64,000 nt of DNA from an uncultured bacterium (GTDB lineage Bacteria > Bacteroidota > Bacteroidia > Bacteroidales > Rikenellaceae): NCBI GenBank assembly GCA_905214725.1, contig CAJMNH010000002.1:174676-238675 (forward strand), read 5' to 3'. Below the pieces are notes generated by a model. The model did not search any database. It saw nothing but the letters and a program-made list of their open reading frames with translations, and was not told the origin of the DNA. The stretch's first letter is position 1. Each line of letters opens with the position of its first letter. The position numbers and the translations under genes were made by a program. Shown piece by piece: positions 37,698 through 47,398 of the stretch.

Positions 37698-39197
37698 TTA
37701 GTTCCAGCCCTCGGTCTGACGGAGCTTGTTGTTCTTGTTGCGCGCCGACGCGGAGATCGGCCACAGCAGGATGTTAGGGTTCAGCGCGCGGCGTTCGGCA
37801 AGCGAGGGATTGTAGTCCCAGATCTTGTCCAGCCGAATCAGCGTCCACCACACCACTCCTTCGCACGGGAATTCGAGCAGCGTCTCGTCGCACAGCGCCT
37901 TCAACACCGCATCCCGGGTAGCCTCGGTATAGAAATTATCCACGCCATAGGCGCGTTTGGCGATCAGGTTCAGCGACTTGACGGCTCCGTCATAATCCTT
38001 TTGATAATATTTCAGCTCGGCATCCATCATCACCGCCTGCGCATAACGATAATAGAGCAGGTCGCAGTCGAGAATCATCATCGAGGTCGAGCAATCGCCC
38101 TTGAACTTGTTGGGGCACGAGATCGTGTTCATCACCCCCTCCGACGACGAGCCGTAAGGCCCTTCGAGGTAGTTGCAGTCCACGCGGCAGTCGTTATGTT
38201 TGGTCTTGCTCTGTTTGAGCACCGAAATAAAGTTATCCGAGTAGTTCCACCACTGCGTCGTGTAGATCGGCACGGGTTTCATCTGGTAACCGCTGGCCAC
38301 GTTGCTGCTCGGCCAGTAGTAGGTCCAGTAGTAGCCGCCCGTGAGCTTCTCCGTCTGGTTGTTGTTCAGCGCGAAGATCACTTCGGCGTTGCACTTGTTG
38401 TCCACCGCGAAGACCGAGGCGTAGTCGGCCAGCAGACGGGTCGACGAAATGCCGATGGCTTTGAGCGCCTCGTCGGCCATCGCAAGATAGCTGTCGCCGC
38501 CCGCTTGCGTGGAGTACATCCACAGGGCGTATTCGGCTTTGAGCATATTCACCGCATCGGGCGTAGCGACGTATTTATCCGTACCCGACGTAACGTAGGT
38601 TACGGCTGTCGCGATATCGCGTCCGATCTGTTCGTAGACATAAGTCTTGGGCGAACGCTCGGGATAGCACTCCTCCATATCGACCGATTCGATCGGGTTC
38701 AGAAGCAGCGGCACGTCGCCCCACAGACGAGCAGCCCAGAAATAGAGATAAGCGCGGGCGAAGGCCGCCTGCCCGATCGCCCAATTGCGCTCGGTATCGG
38801 TCATCGGCACCGTCGGAGCGTATTTCAGCACGGCGTTGGCCGCATTGATGGCCGTATAAAGTTTCGTCCACACCGTCGAGGCGGTCGAATCGTTCATCGT
38901 GCTGTTCTGCACGCCGTACATGTCGTTATCGTGGGCCGTGCGCCACGAACCGGCGCCCCACATGTATTCGCCCACGCGGGTTTCGCCCCAGTAGAAGACA
39001 TTGATCTTGTCCTGTACGAAGTTGGCGCGCATGAGGTAGTAGATCCCGTAGGCCGACGTCGTGACGTCGCTGGCTTCGGTCCACATGTTGCTCGCCGTCA
39101 GTTGATTGTCCTGTATGATATCCAGATCGCCGTGGCAGGCCGTCGCAAGGAAGGCGGCGCATCCCGCAAGCGCGATCATCAGTTTATTCGGTTTCAT
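37698..39197 (-). CDS. SusD/RagB-family nutrient-binding lipoprotein 2
   Basis: A 499-aa lipoprotein (MKPNKLMIALAGCAAFLATAC) with SusD hallmarks: AFARAYLYFWAARLWGDVPL, then a C-terminal ALCDETLLEFPCEGVVWWTLIRLDK. The reading frame stays open far upstream, but only the ATG at 39195-39197 gives a signal peptide and leaves the SusC2 gene intact; the gap to SusC2 is 38 bases. Substrate unknown; the neighbouring GDPD suggests a phosphodiester-bearing ligand. Confidence 0.91.
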   Translation of the reverse strand: MKPNKLMIALAGCAAFLATACHGDLDIIQDNQLTASNMWTEASDVTTSAYGIYYLMRANFVQDKINVFYWGETRVGEYMWGAGSWRTAHDNDMYGVQNSTMNDSTASTVWTKLYTAINAANAVLKYAPTVPMTDTERNWAIGQAAFARAYLYFWAARLWGDVPLLLNPIESVDMEECYPERSPKTYVYEQIGRDIATAVTYVTSGTDKYVATPDAVNMLKAEYALWMYSTQAGGDSYLAMADEALKAIGISSTRLLADYASVFAVDNKCNAEVIFALNNNQTEKLTGGYYWTYYWPSSNVASGYQMKPVPIYTTQWWNYSDNFISVLKQSKTKHNDCRVDCNYLEGPYGSSSEGVMNTISCPNKFKGDCSTSMMILDCDLLYYRYAQAVMMDAELKYYQKDYDGAVKSLNLIAKRAYGVDNFYTEATRDAVLKALCDETLLEFPCEGVVWWTLIRLDKIWDYNPSLAERRALNPNILLWPISASARNKNNKLRQTEGWN

Positions 39198-39235
39198 GGT
39201 TTTATCTCTGTATGATGTGAATGTAAGAACCGGCA

Positions 39236-42200
39236 TTAGAAGACGCATTTGAGCGAGAAGAGCACCTTGCGGGCGTTGGGCGCGATATTTCCGGTGGCGT
39301 CGCCGGTCGAAGTGCTCTGGTAGAGATTGCCGTCGGCGCCCGCTCCGCTCTCGGGGCAGATCGAACCCGATACTTTCGTGAAATAGTAGAGCGTATTGCC
39401 CGTGACGCCCACCGTGAGCTTCTTCATGCCCAGCTTCTGAATCCAGCGCACCGGCAGGTCGTAACTGAGCGTGATGTCGCGGATGCAGAGGTAATCGGCC
39501 TTCTCGACGTTGAAATCCGAAATACGCGAGAAGTTGCGGTTGCCGTAGTCGGGATCGTTGGCATAGAAGCGCGCATACTTGGCCTCGGTATCGCCCGGGT
39601 AGCGCCAGCAGTCGTAGACCATCTTGTCGAGGTTCGAGTTGTTGCTGCCCATGCCGTTCTGGAAGACGCGCGACTTCATATAGTTGTAGATCGAATGGCC
39701 CAACGCGTAGTCGAGGTAGACCGACAGCGACAGATTCTTGTACTTGAAGGTGTTGTTGATACCGCCCACCGAGTGGGGAATCACCGATCCGAGGTAGAAC
39801 ATATCCTCCGACGAAATCTGCTCGCGGCCGTCGGCCAGACGCGCCGAACCCTCGCGGTTGCACCACTCGTAGTCGCCGATGTCCTTGCGGCCCTTGTACT
39901 TCGAATTGGTGTTCTCCGAGAAGCCGTCCGAACGGCGATAGCCGTGCGACTGGCTGTCGTAGAGCGCAGCGTCGGCCTCGGCCTGCGACTGGATGATGCC
40001 GGCGATTTTGTAGCCGTAGATGCGGCCCAACGGCTCGCCAACGGCCGTACCGCCGAAACGGTAGCCGCTTTCGGTCATCGTGTAGCCGCCGATGCGCCAC
40101 GCTTCGTTGCCGTCGACGTCGGTATACTTGTACTCGTCGGGCAGCGTCTTCACCTTGTTGCGGTTGTAGGTATAGGTCAGGTCGGTCGTCCACGTGAAGT
40201 TCTTCTTCTGGATATTGATCGAATGCAATTCGAACTCGAAGCCGTAGAAGCGCGCCGAACCGACATTGGCCTTCACCGAAGAGTAGGCCGACGTATCGGG
40301 CAGCGTGATCGAGAAGATCATGTTGTTGGTCACCTTGTTGTAGTAATCGGCCACGATGCGCAGACGGTTGTTGAACATAGCCAGATCGAAGCCAATGTCG
40401 AACTGCGTCGTGGTTTCCCATTTCAAGGCGCTGTTGGCCATCGCCGAGGCGATCGTGGTCGAGTGGCCGGCATAGTTCTGCGCCGTGCTGTACGAACCGT
40501 AGGCGTCGTACAACCCGATGCCGTTGTTACCCGTCATACCATAACTGACGCGCAGTTTGAGATCGTTGATGGGGCGCACGTTCCAGAATTTTTCGTCCGA
40601 AATGTTCCACGCAGCGGCGCCGGCGGGAAAGAACCCCCACTTGTTGCCCGGCGCGAATTTCGACGAGCCGTCGGCGCGGGCGGTGAAGGAGAGGATATAG
40701 CGTTTGTCGAAATCGTAGTTCACGCGGCCGAAATAGGAGATCAGCACCTCCTTCGTATCCTTGTTGCTGGCCGTGAAGTTGCTTCCCGACTGGATCACGG
40801 GCACTTTGTCCGACGGCGCATAGGTCGAGTTGGCCGTCAGGTAGCGGTACCGCTCGGCCATGTAGTCGTAACCGGCCGTCACGCCGAGGTGGTGACGTTT
40901 GAACGTGCGGTCGAAATTGAGATAGGCCGTGAACTGGTCGCGCAGCGTCTCGGTGCGCGTCTCCGTACAGCCGCGGGTCTGTTCGAGCGAGTTGCCCTTG
41001 TAGTAGTAGCTGCCGCGATAGTTGTAGTCGTGCATGGCGTACTGCGCCGTGGCGGTCAGGCCGTCGACGATCTCCCAATTGAGATTGAAGTTGCCTGTGG
41101 CGCGTTTGTCGGCGCACTCGCGGTCGTAATAGGTTTCGTACCACATCGCCGTGTGACAGGCTTTGTTGTCGCCGCCGCGCAACAGGTTGCCGTCGGCGTC
41201 GTAATCGCGGTGCGTGGGGGCGATCAGCAGACCGCGACCGAGGCTGTTGAAATAGTTATCGATCATCGGATGACGGATCGAACGCGACAGATCGAAGGTC
41301 GTCGAGGCCGACAGGCGTTTCGAAATCTTGAAATCCGCGCTGCCGTGCATCGTGAAGACCGAATAGTCGGTCATCGCCACTACGCCGCCGTCGTCGGCGT
41401 AACTCACCGAAGCGGCATACTTCACGTTTTCGTTACCGCCCGTTACGCCCACGTAGGCTTTCGCCCACATCGCATTCTGGAACCAGTGTCCCTGCTCGTC
41501 GGTGTCGGTGAAGACGAGCGTACGCCCCGTCACGGGATCGATCATGCTCTTCCAGCCGACGGGAACCGCTTCGCCGTCGCCCAGAAAACGGGTCGTGTGA
41601 ATCGAACCGTCGCCGTTGCCCGTGCCCGCGGCCGTAGCCGACGTAAGCACCGAAGCGCCGTTGTAAGATTCGGCGATGGCCGGACGCACGAACCCCAGAA
41701 ACTCCTCGGAGTTCATGAAGTTCCATTTGCGCGAAGGCGATTCCCAACCGATCTGACCTTCGAAAACGATCTCCGGCCCCTTGCCCGTCGTACCTTTCTT
41801 GGTGGTAATCAGAATCACGCCGTTCGAAGCGCGCGAACCGTAGATACCCGCAGCCGCAGCATCCTTCAAAACCTCGATCGACTCGATATCGTTGGGATTT
41901 ATGTCGTTCATGGCACGCGTGATACCGTCCACGATGACGATCGGCGCGTTGGACTGATTGATCGACGAACCGCCGCGGATCAGAAACGTCGGGGCTTCGC
42001 CCGGCAGCGAGTTGGTCGTCGACACCTGCATACCCGAGACCTTTCCTTTCAGGGCGTCTCCGACCGACGTCACGGGAGCCGCAGCCACCGAACTGCCGGC
42101 GATCTTCGAGACCGCCGTGGTCAGCGTATGACGCGACTGCGTACCGTAACCGACCACCACCACTTCGTCCACATTGATCGACGAGGTGCGCAGCGTAACG

Positions 42201-42772
42201 TCCACGACCGTTTGCGACGGCGCAACCGCTACTTCGGCCGTTTCATAGCCGACGAACGAGATTTGCAATACGGGATTGGCGGTCGCCACGCGCAGCGAGT
42301 AGCCGCCGTCGATATCGGTCGTCACACCGGTGGTCGTTCCCTTGATGACGACCGTCGCACCGACGATCGTTCCGCCCTTGTCGTCACGCACCACGCCGTG
42401 CAGCGTTCGCGACACGACCTCCTTGGCAACGGCACGCGGCGTCGCACGGCGCGTCACGACAATGCTCCGGTCGTTTATTTCATAACTGACGTCCTGTCCC
42501 GCAAAAATCTGTTCGAGGACGTTTTCGATGGGTTGATTTGCTGCCGCGACCGTGATCCGACGCTCCATGTCGATATCGCTGGCATCGACCGTAAGCGAGT
42601 AGTGCGACTGCTGCAAGGCGGCGATCGCCCGCTTCACGGTTACGTTTTTCAGATTCAGGGAGATGTTGTCCGCCAAAGCGTGGGAGGGCAAAAGCATCGC
42701 CGCCGACACAACTATTCCGAAACAAAACGATTTTAGGCCCGGAATCGTTAGTAAGTTTGTAGGTTTTTTCAT
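39236..42772 (-). CDS. SusC/RagA TonB-dependent transporter 2 with STN signalling domain
   Basis: A 1178-aa outer-membrane transporter. After the signal peptide comes a secretin/TonB N-terminal (STN) domain at about 35-105 (ISLNLKNVTVKRAIAALQQ; RITVAAANQPIENVLEQIF), then a carboxypeptidase-like domain (LHGVVRDDKGGTIVGATVV), the TonB box (VDEVVVVGYG), a plug and a barrel ending in VLFSLKCVF. The STN domain is the part that signals to FecR, which in turn controls an ECF sigma factor; the FecR gene is 134 bases upstream. It is the second gene of the FecR operon. Confidence 0.94.
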   Translation of the reverse strand: MKKPTNLLTIPGLKSFCFGIVVSAAMLLPSHALADNISLNLKNVTVKRAIAALQQSHYSLTVDASDIDMERRITVAAANQPIENVLEQIFAGQDVSYEINDRSIVVTRRATPRAVAKEVVSRTLHGVVRDDKGGTIVGATVVIKGTTTGVTTDIDGGYSLRVATANPVLQISFVGYETAEVAVAPSQTVVDVTLRTSSINVDEVVVVGYGTQSRHTLTTAVSKIAGSSVAAAPVTSVGDALKGKVSGMQVSTTNSLPGEAPTFLIRGGSSINQSNAPIVIVDGITRAMNDINPNDIESIEVLKDAAAAGIYGSRASNGVILITTKKGTTGKGPEIVFEGQIGWESPSRKWNFMNSEEFLGFVRPAIAESYNGASVLTSATAAGTGNGDGSIHTTRFLGDGEAVPVGWKSMIDPVTGRTLVFTDTDEQGHWFQNAMWAKAYVGVTGGNENVKYAASVSYADDGGVVAMTDYSVFTMHGSADFKISKRLSASTTFDLSRSIRHPMIDNYFNSLGRGLLIAPTHRDYDADGNLLRGGDNKACHTAMWYETYYDRECADKRATGNFNLNWEIVDGLTATAQYAMHDYNYRGSYYYKGNSLEQTRGCTETRTETLRDQFTAYLNFDRTFKRHHLGVTAGYDYMAERYRYLTANSTYAPSDKVPVIQSGSNFTASNKDTKEVLISYFGRVNYDFDKRYILSFTARADGSSKFAPGNKWGFFPAGAAAWNISDEKFWNVRPINDLKLRVSYGMTGNNGIGLYDAYGSYSTAQNYAGHSTTIASAMANSALKWETTTQFDIGFDLAMFNNRLRIVADYYNKVTNNMIFSITLPDTSAYSSVKANVGSARFYGFEFELHSINIQKKNFTWTTDLTYTYNRNKVKTLPDEYKYTDVDGNEAWRIGGYTMTESGYRFGGTAVGEPLGRIYGYKIAGIIQSQAEADAALYDSQSHGYRRSDGFSENTNSKYKGRKDIGDYEWCNREGSARLADGREQISSEDMFYLGSVIPHSVGGINNTFKYKNLSLSVYLDYALGHSIYNYMKSRVFQNGMGSNNSNLDKMVYDCWRYPGDTEAKYARFYANDPDYGNRNFSRISDFNVEKADYLCIRDITLSYDLPVRWIQKLGMKKLTVGVTGNTLYYFTKVSGSICPESGAGADGNLYQSTSTGDATGNIAPNARKVLFSLKCVF

Positions 42773-42829
42773 ACTTTTGTTAAGTTTTGGTTCTGTGCTT
42801 GGATTCCGCAGCTCACGACCGGAACTGCC

Positions 42830-42860
42830 GAGGCGGAGATAGTGCGAATATCTCCGCCTC
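42830..42860. other. Perfect hairpin between FecR and SusC2
   Basis: GAGGCGGAGATA (42830-42841) pairs with TATCTCCGCCTC (42849-42860) around a 7-base loop. On the minus strand, the direction of transcription, no T run follows; on the plus strand TTTT follows. It may be a processing or stability hairpin that sets the SusC2 to FecR ratio. Confidence 0.7.
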
Positions 42861-42906
42861 TTTTGTCGATGGGTTGGTTTACTTCATGTTGCGACTCTTT
42901 TAATGG

Positions 42907-43881
42907 TTATCGTTTGGTGATGTTGATGATCCGTCCTTCGTGGCGGATGCGCATCGCTCCGTCGGCATTGAACGAAGCGAGCATTTCGTCGAGCGACTCG
43001 CCGTTGACGAACGAGGCGATGAAACGTTTCTCAGCCAGCGATTTTTCGAAAACATTGATCTTCACGTCGAAGCGCTTTTCGAGGTAGGCGACGATCTCGT
43101 CGAAGCGTTTGTCCATGAAGAAGAGCCCTCCGCCACAGACTACGGGCAGATATGCACCCACATGCACGTCGAACGTCTCGGTAGCGCCCGTCCGCTTGTC
43201 GAGTTTCACCAGCTCGCCCGGTTTGAGCCGCACGGTGCGGTCATTTTCGCCGAACTTCGTATCCATCTCGACGCTGCCTTCGACGAGCGTCACCTCGACT
43301 TCCGAATCCTCGGCATAGGATTTCAGGTTGAACTTCGTACCGAGCACCCGCACGTCGACCTCACCCGCCGACATCACGAACGGCCGTTCGGGATCCTTCG
43401 TAATCGTGGCATAGCCCTCGCCCGCCAGAAAAACCTGCCGGCGGTCGGGTCCGAACTTATCGGGATAGATCAATTTGGTTCCCGAGTTGATGATCACTTC
43501 CGAACTGTCCGGCAGCACCACGCGCAGCGTCTTGCCGTAAGGGGCATAAGCTTCGAACCACTCGCCGGGACGCTGCGCCTCGCCATAGAGGTAGAACGCC
43601 AACGCCGCTACGGGCACGAACAGGCAGGCCGCCGCCCGCATCGTCCAATGTCCGATCCGCTGCCAACGGGAGGCCTGCGGCGCAATTCCCAGCCGGCGGC
43701 AGACGCGCCGGAAAGCGCTCCCTGCATCCGCCGTCGCAGGCTCGGTCTCCTGCAAAACCGCATACAGCAGCTCGTCGGCCTCCTTCGTTTCGGCCCGTTC
43801 GGCCAGCCACCGGCCGGCGGCCTGTTCCTCTTCGGGCGTGCAGTCGCCGTCGAACAGTCTCCGTATCTCTTTTTTATCCAT
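42907..43881 (-). CDS. FecR-family anti-sigma factor
   Basis: A 324-aa single-pass membrane protein. The start MDKKEIRRLFDGDCTPEEEQ is the usual anti-sigma N-terminus; upstream codons in the same frame are ignored. Residues about 1-75 form the cytoplasmic sigma-binding part, about 88-108 the membrane segment (AAACLFVPVAALAFYLYG), then the FecR domain (PYGKTLRVVLPDSSEVIINS; EVDVRVLGTKFNLKSY) and a C-terminal STN-like part (DEIVAYLEKRFDVKINV). It would hold an ECF sigma factor and release it when SusC2 signals. No sigma gene is adjacent on this strand; the only candidate is at 32509. Confidence 0.93.
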   Translation of the reverse strand: MDKKEIRRLFDGDCTPEEEQAAGRWLAERAETKEADELLYAVLQETEPATADAGSAFRRVCRRLGIAPQASRWQRIGHWTMRAAACLFVPVAALAFYLYGEAQRPGEWFEAYAPYGKTLRVVLPDSSEVIINSGTKLIYPDKFGPDRRQVFLAGEGYATITKDPERPFVMSAGEVDVRVLGTKFNLKSYAEDSEVEVTLVEGSVEMDTKFGENDRTVRLKPGELVKLDKRTGATETFDVHVGAYLPVVCGGGLFFMDKRFDEIVAYLEKRFDVKINVFEKSLAEKRFIASFVNGESLDEMLASFNADGAMRIRHEGRIINITKR

Positions 43882-44911
43882 AATCAATGCTCTTTCTACC
43901 TGATATACGCACGATCGGGCGGCATTACGTAATCGAAAATGAAAAATTAAGCATGAAATTTTCATCGTTACGCACAGCGTACCAAAGACTCCGCATTGCA
44001 CCACCTTTTGGCAGCAAAAGGTGGTAAAAACAATACCACATGTAAAAGCCTGCTGCATTGAATACGCTCATCACAGACTTCGACAGTTTTCTTTCTTGTA
44101 CTTTTGGCTTGACCCAAAAGTACCAAAAGGTCAAGCACGGCGAAAAACCGCGGGCGCCGCCGCCAGCGTTCGCTGAGCGGGCACGCAAGATCTGCGCCGT
44201 TTGCGCACGCCCGCTCCGGGCGCTCACGCTGTCGACGCCGCTATTTCCGCTCTTTTCGCAGTGCGATCAGGCGCTAAAATCACACAAGAAATAAAATCAT
44301 AGTTGCGCGAAGCGCACCACAAACTCCGCATTGCGAAAAATCGGGAAGAAGAAACGGCGACGGGCGCGCCGTCAAGAAGCGCGGGCGCGAGCTTGTCCGC
44401 GTAGCGCTTTAGGCGTGAGCGACGTCGGTTCCCCGACTTTTTCGCCCTGCGGTCTTCTTTGGCTCTTTCTTCGAAAGAAAGAGCATTATATGTACTTTTG
44501 GCAAGCCAAAAGTACCAAAAACTCAAGCACGGCGAAAACGACGGAAGCGCCCAAGTGTCGACGCTGAGCGATCACGAAAGACTGCGCTGTTTCGCACGAT
44601 CGCTCCGAGCGCGCCGACACCTGTTCGCTCTTTTTCCGCCGTTTTCACAGTGCAACAGGCTGACGCGTTAAAATAACAGAAGTCAATCCTCGCGTCAGAC
44701 GCCCAAAGCGTCCTCCTCAGGATGACACAATAAAACCTGTCATTCCGAGCGAAGTATAACAGAGCGCGGGAATCGACTGCTTGGCGCATAGCGCACCAAA
44801 GATTCCGCATTGCGAAAAAGCGGGAAACAGAATCGGCGGCGAGCGCGCCGCACAGGATAAAAAACGGGTCCGAAGAATTCTTCGGACCCGTTTCAATGCC
44901 TTTCAAGTCGA
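43882..44911. repeat. Non-coding region of alternating A and B repeats
   Basis: About 1 kb without a gene. Two copies of unit A (44097-44290 and 44491-44677; both with a TGTACTTTTGGC start, then CAAAAGTACCAAAA and TCAAGCACGGCGAAAA) alternate with two copies of unit B (about 44303-44430 and 44690-44870; core GCGAAGCGCACC and TCCGCATTGCGAAAAA). A third B core is at 43965-44003. Unit A starts with an inverted repeat (CTTTTGG/CCAAAAG). Inverted copies lie at 33175-33480. No transposase is present. Confidence 0.8.
44859..44893 (-). terminator. Terminator of the glpABC operon
   Basis: A 16-bp perfect stem (44862-44877 with 44878-44893); on the minus strand the T run continues after it. It is 19 bases past the glpC stop. 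Confidence 0.88.
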
Positions 44912-46141
44912 TCAGTCGACTTCGAGCGCGGCGGCGAGAATCGAGAGCGGATGCTCGACCCGCTTCGAGGTCGACATCTCGATCTGCCACTTGCAGGTCT
45001 CGCAGTCGGTGGCCACCACGTCGCAACCCGACGCCTCGATCTGCCGGAACAACCCCTCGCCGATCGCCTGCGACGTCTCGTAATTCTCCTTCTTGAACCC
45101 GTAGGTTCCCGCGATGCCGCAGCACTGCGAGTCGAGCACCGTCAGCTCCACCGAGGGGATCATCTTCAACAGCTCGATCGAATAGTACGACCAGCCGAGC
45201 TTCTCCATGTGACAGGGAGTGTGATAGACCACCTTCACCTTGGGCGCATCCTTGCGGAAACGCAGCTTCGCCCCGCCCGATTCCAGCAGGCGGTAGATAT
45301 AACGGGTCGCCAGTTCCACCTGATCCCGCACGTCCGAGGTATTGATACCCAGCAAATGAGGATACTCGTCGCGCAGTGTGAAGGTGCAGGTCGACGAAGT
45401 TCCCAGCACGGGAAGGTTGCGCTCCACGACCGACTCGCGGATCGACGCGATGTTGACTTCGGCCTGCCGTTTGGCCTGATTGATCAGACCGTTGGAGATG
45501 AGCGCCACGCCGCAGCACTTCTCTTTTTTGAGGAGCTGCACGCCGATGCCCAGCGCATTCATCACCTTCACGAAATCCTTGCCCAGCGGCGGATTGTTGT
45601 AGTTGACATAGCAGCCGTGGAAATAACTCACCTGACGGGGATAGGCCGCCTGCGCCTCGCGCTGCTTGCGCATCCACCCCTCGAAGGTTCCGAAGGCGTA
45701 TTTGGGGAAAGTGCGGCGATGGTCGATACGCATCACCTTGTCCATGATCAGCTTCACGGGCTTCAACCCCACCGTAGCGTTCACGATCGGCGCCAGCGGC
45801 GTCGAGAGCGTTCCCACCAAATCGGTATTGGCCAGCACGAACTCGCGCAGCCCCGGCCGCTTCTTGCTGTATTTGATACGGGCGAGCTGGATGATATCGC
45901 CGATACGCACGTTCGACGGGCAGGCCACCTCGCACCGCTTGCAGTTGAGACAGTATTTGAGCGCTTCGTCGTAGAACCCTGGCTGTTTCAGGCGCAGACG
46001 TTCACCGTCGGGCCCCGCCTGTTTCGGCCCCGGAAAAAGCGGATTCGCAGCCGCCGCAGGGCAGTAAACCGTGCAGACAGTGCACTTGATGCACTGCTCG
46101 AAATTATTTTCACTGTGTTCCGTCATCATAACCGTACTCAT
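44912..46141 (-). CDS. glpC: Anaerobic glycerol-3-phosphate dehydrogenase subunit C
   Basis: A 409-aa iron-sulfur subunit that passes electrons from GlpAB to the quinone pool. Two ferredoxin-type 4Fe-4S motifs (CIKCTVCTVYCP at about 17-28 and CLNCKRCEVACP at about 63-74) are followed by two CCG domains (KCCGVALISN and QCCGIAGTYGF). No membrane segment is visible, as in known GlpC proteins. It overlaps glpB by 4 bases, so translation is coupled. The C-terminus ends in LSILAAALEVD. Confidence 0.94.
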   Translation of the reverse strand: MSTVMMTEHSENNFEQCIKCTVCTVYCPAAAANPLFPGPKQAGPDGERLRLKQPGFYDEALKYCLNCKRCEVACPSNVRIGDIIQLARIKYSKKRPGLREFVLANTDLVGTLSTPLAPIVNATVGLKPVKLIMDKVMRIDHRRTFPKYAFGTFEGWMRKQREAQAAYPRQVSYFHGCYVNYNNPPLGKDFVKVMNALGIGVQLLKKEKCCGVALISNGLINQAKRQAEVNIASIRESVVERNLPVLGTSSTCTFTLRDEYPHLLGINTSDVRDQVELATRYIYRLLESGGAKLRFRKDAPKVKVVYHTPCHMEKLGWSYYSIELLKMIPSVELTVLDSQCCGIAGTYGFKKENYETSQAIGEGLFRQIEASGCDVVATDCETCKWQIEMSTSKRVEHPLSILAAALEVD

Positions 46142-47394
46142 TTAAATAAAATCCGCTCGGCGGCATGGAGCGCCGTCAGCATCGACACGCCCGCGCCGCA
46201 CCCCTCTTTCACGGGGTTGAATCCCGCCAGCCCCGCGCCGATGACACGCAGATTCTCTACCGCTCGGCCGTCGCGCAGACCATGCAGGCTGTCGTCGCAT
46301 TTCACGCCGAACAGCTCGAACGGCTGCGCCGCAAACAGATCGCGGTCGTACCATGCCCCGCGATCGGCGGCATAGGCCACATCCAGCCCGAACAGCGGCT
46401 CACGCACGCCGTTCATCTCGGCTACCAGTCCCTGACTGAAATAACTGCCCGTCGCAAGCACGTAATCGTCGGCCCGAAAAGCGATGTCGCCGTGATCGGC
46501 CGTATAGAGCGCCGTGATACGGTCGCCCTCGGCCTCATACCGCACGGCGGTGTCGCCCAGCATGTAAACGCCGCCCAACTGCTGGAAATAACGGCGCAGC
46601 TGCAACTGCGCCTGCAAGCCCGGCACCGAAGGAGGCAGCGTGGCGACGACCGCAACGGGCCGTCCGACCTGCTGCGTGAGTTGCGCCGCCGCATCGCGGC
46701 AGTCGATCCCCATCACGGCGGGCAGCAGCACGGCCTCGGCGTCACCCGCATCGCGCAGAAGGATACGCGCCAGCTCGTCGAGATTCTCCGGCCGGTCGAA
46801 GATGCGGGCGATATTGGCCGAGCGCATCTCGCTCGGATTCTTGCGGATCGCTTCGAGCGCCGGCATATTGAACGTATGCACCGAACACTCGACGCCCATA
46901 CGGCGGAACCCCTCCGAAAGGAACTGCGTATAGAAATCGAGAAATCCCTCCGCATTGAACAGCGCGACCTTGCGCCACGGCAGCGCGTCGGGAGAGGTGC
47001 TGTACGCATACCCCGCAAGCGTCAGCCATGCGGGTTTCAACCCGCCCATCGGCGTGAGACGGTAGTGATTCCGCGCGGCGTCGCCTTCAGCGGCGACGCC
47101 CGCTTCCGCGAGCAGCGCAGCCGCTTCGGCCGCCAGCGTCGCGAAACGCTCGGCGCCGATCTTCGCATAGGGATGCTCAGGAGCCTGCCGGATCGTATCG
47201 GCCACCGACTCCACGGGGGCGGTCACGGGCGTGCCGTCGGGCAGCGCCCCCAGCAGATCGAACGACCCCGACGAGAAGTGCAGCGCACTCTGTCCCGAAG
47301 AGACGATGGCGCAGCGCCGTCCCGCTTTCGAAAGGCGGATGCCGCAAACGAGTCCCGCAAGGCCGCCGCCGATAATTACACTATCGAACTTCAT
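46138..47394 (-). CDS. glpB: Anaerobic glycerol-3-phosphate dehydrogenase subunit B
   Basis: A 418-aa FAD-binding subunit of the GlpABC complex. It starts MKFDSVIIGGGLAGLVCGIR, a dinucleotide-binding fold, and ends with a second flavin motif (LRVIGAGLAGFNPVKEGCGAG). The ATG at 47392-47394 is chosen because the fold begins there; a start at 47418 would run into glpA. It follows glpA by 4 bases. Confidence 0.93.
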   Translation of the reverse strand: MKFDSVIIGGGLAGLVCGIRLSKAGRRCAIVSSGQSALHFSSGSFDLLGALPDGTPVTAPVESVADTIRQAPEHPYAKIGAERFATLAAEAAALLAEAGVAAEGDAARNHYRLTPMGGLKPAWLTLAGYAYSTSPDALPWRKVALFNAEGFLDFYTQFLSEGFRRMGVECSVHTFNMPALEAIRKNPSEMRSANIARIFDRPENLDELARILLRDAGDAEAVLLPAVMGIDCRDAAAQLTQQVGRPVAVVATLPPSVPGLQAQLQLRRYFQQLGGVYMLGDTAVRYEAEGDRITALYTADHGDIAFRADDYVLATGSYFSQGLVAEMNGVREPLFGLDVAYAADRGAWYDRDLFAAQPFELFGVKCDDSLHGLRDGRAVENLRVIGAGLAGFNPVKEGCGAGVSMLTALHAAERILFK

Positions 47395-47398
47395 ATCG

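Noticed and set aside
39198..40421. Upstream extension of the SusD2 reading frame to 40421
   Set aside because: It runs through the C-terminal half of SusC2 in another frame, with no signal peptide; the ATG at 39197 gives a normal lipoprotein.
39695..42736. 1013-codon open frame on the plus strand opposite SusC2
   Set aside because: Arg/His/Val-rich sequence typical of the antisense shadow of a high-GC gene; no domain and no start signal.
43882..44911. Insertion sequence or gene remnants
   Set aside because: No transposase or conserved protein segment in any frame; the short open frames fall inside repeats.
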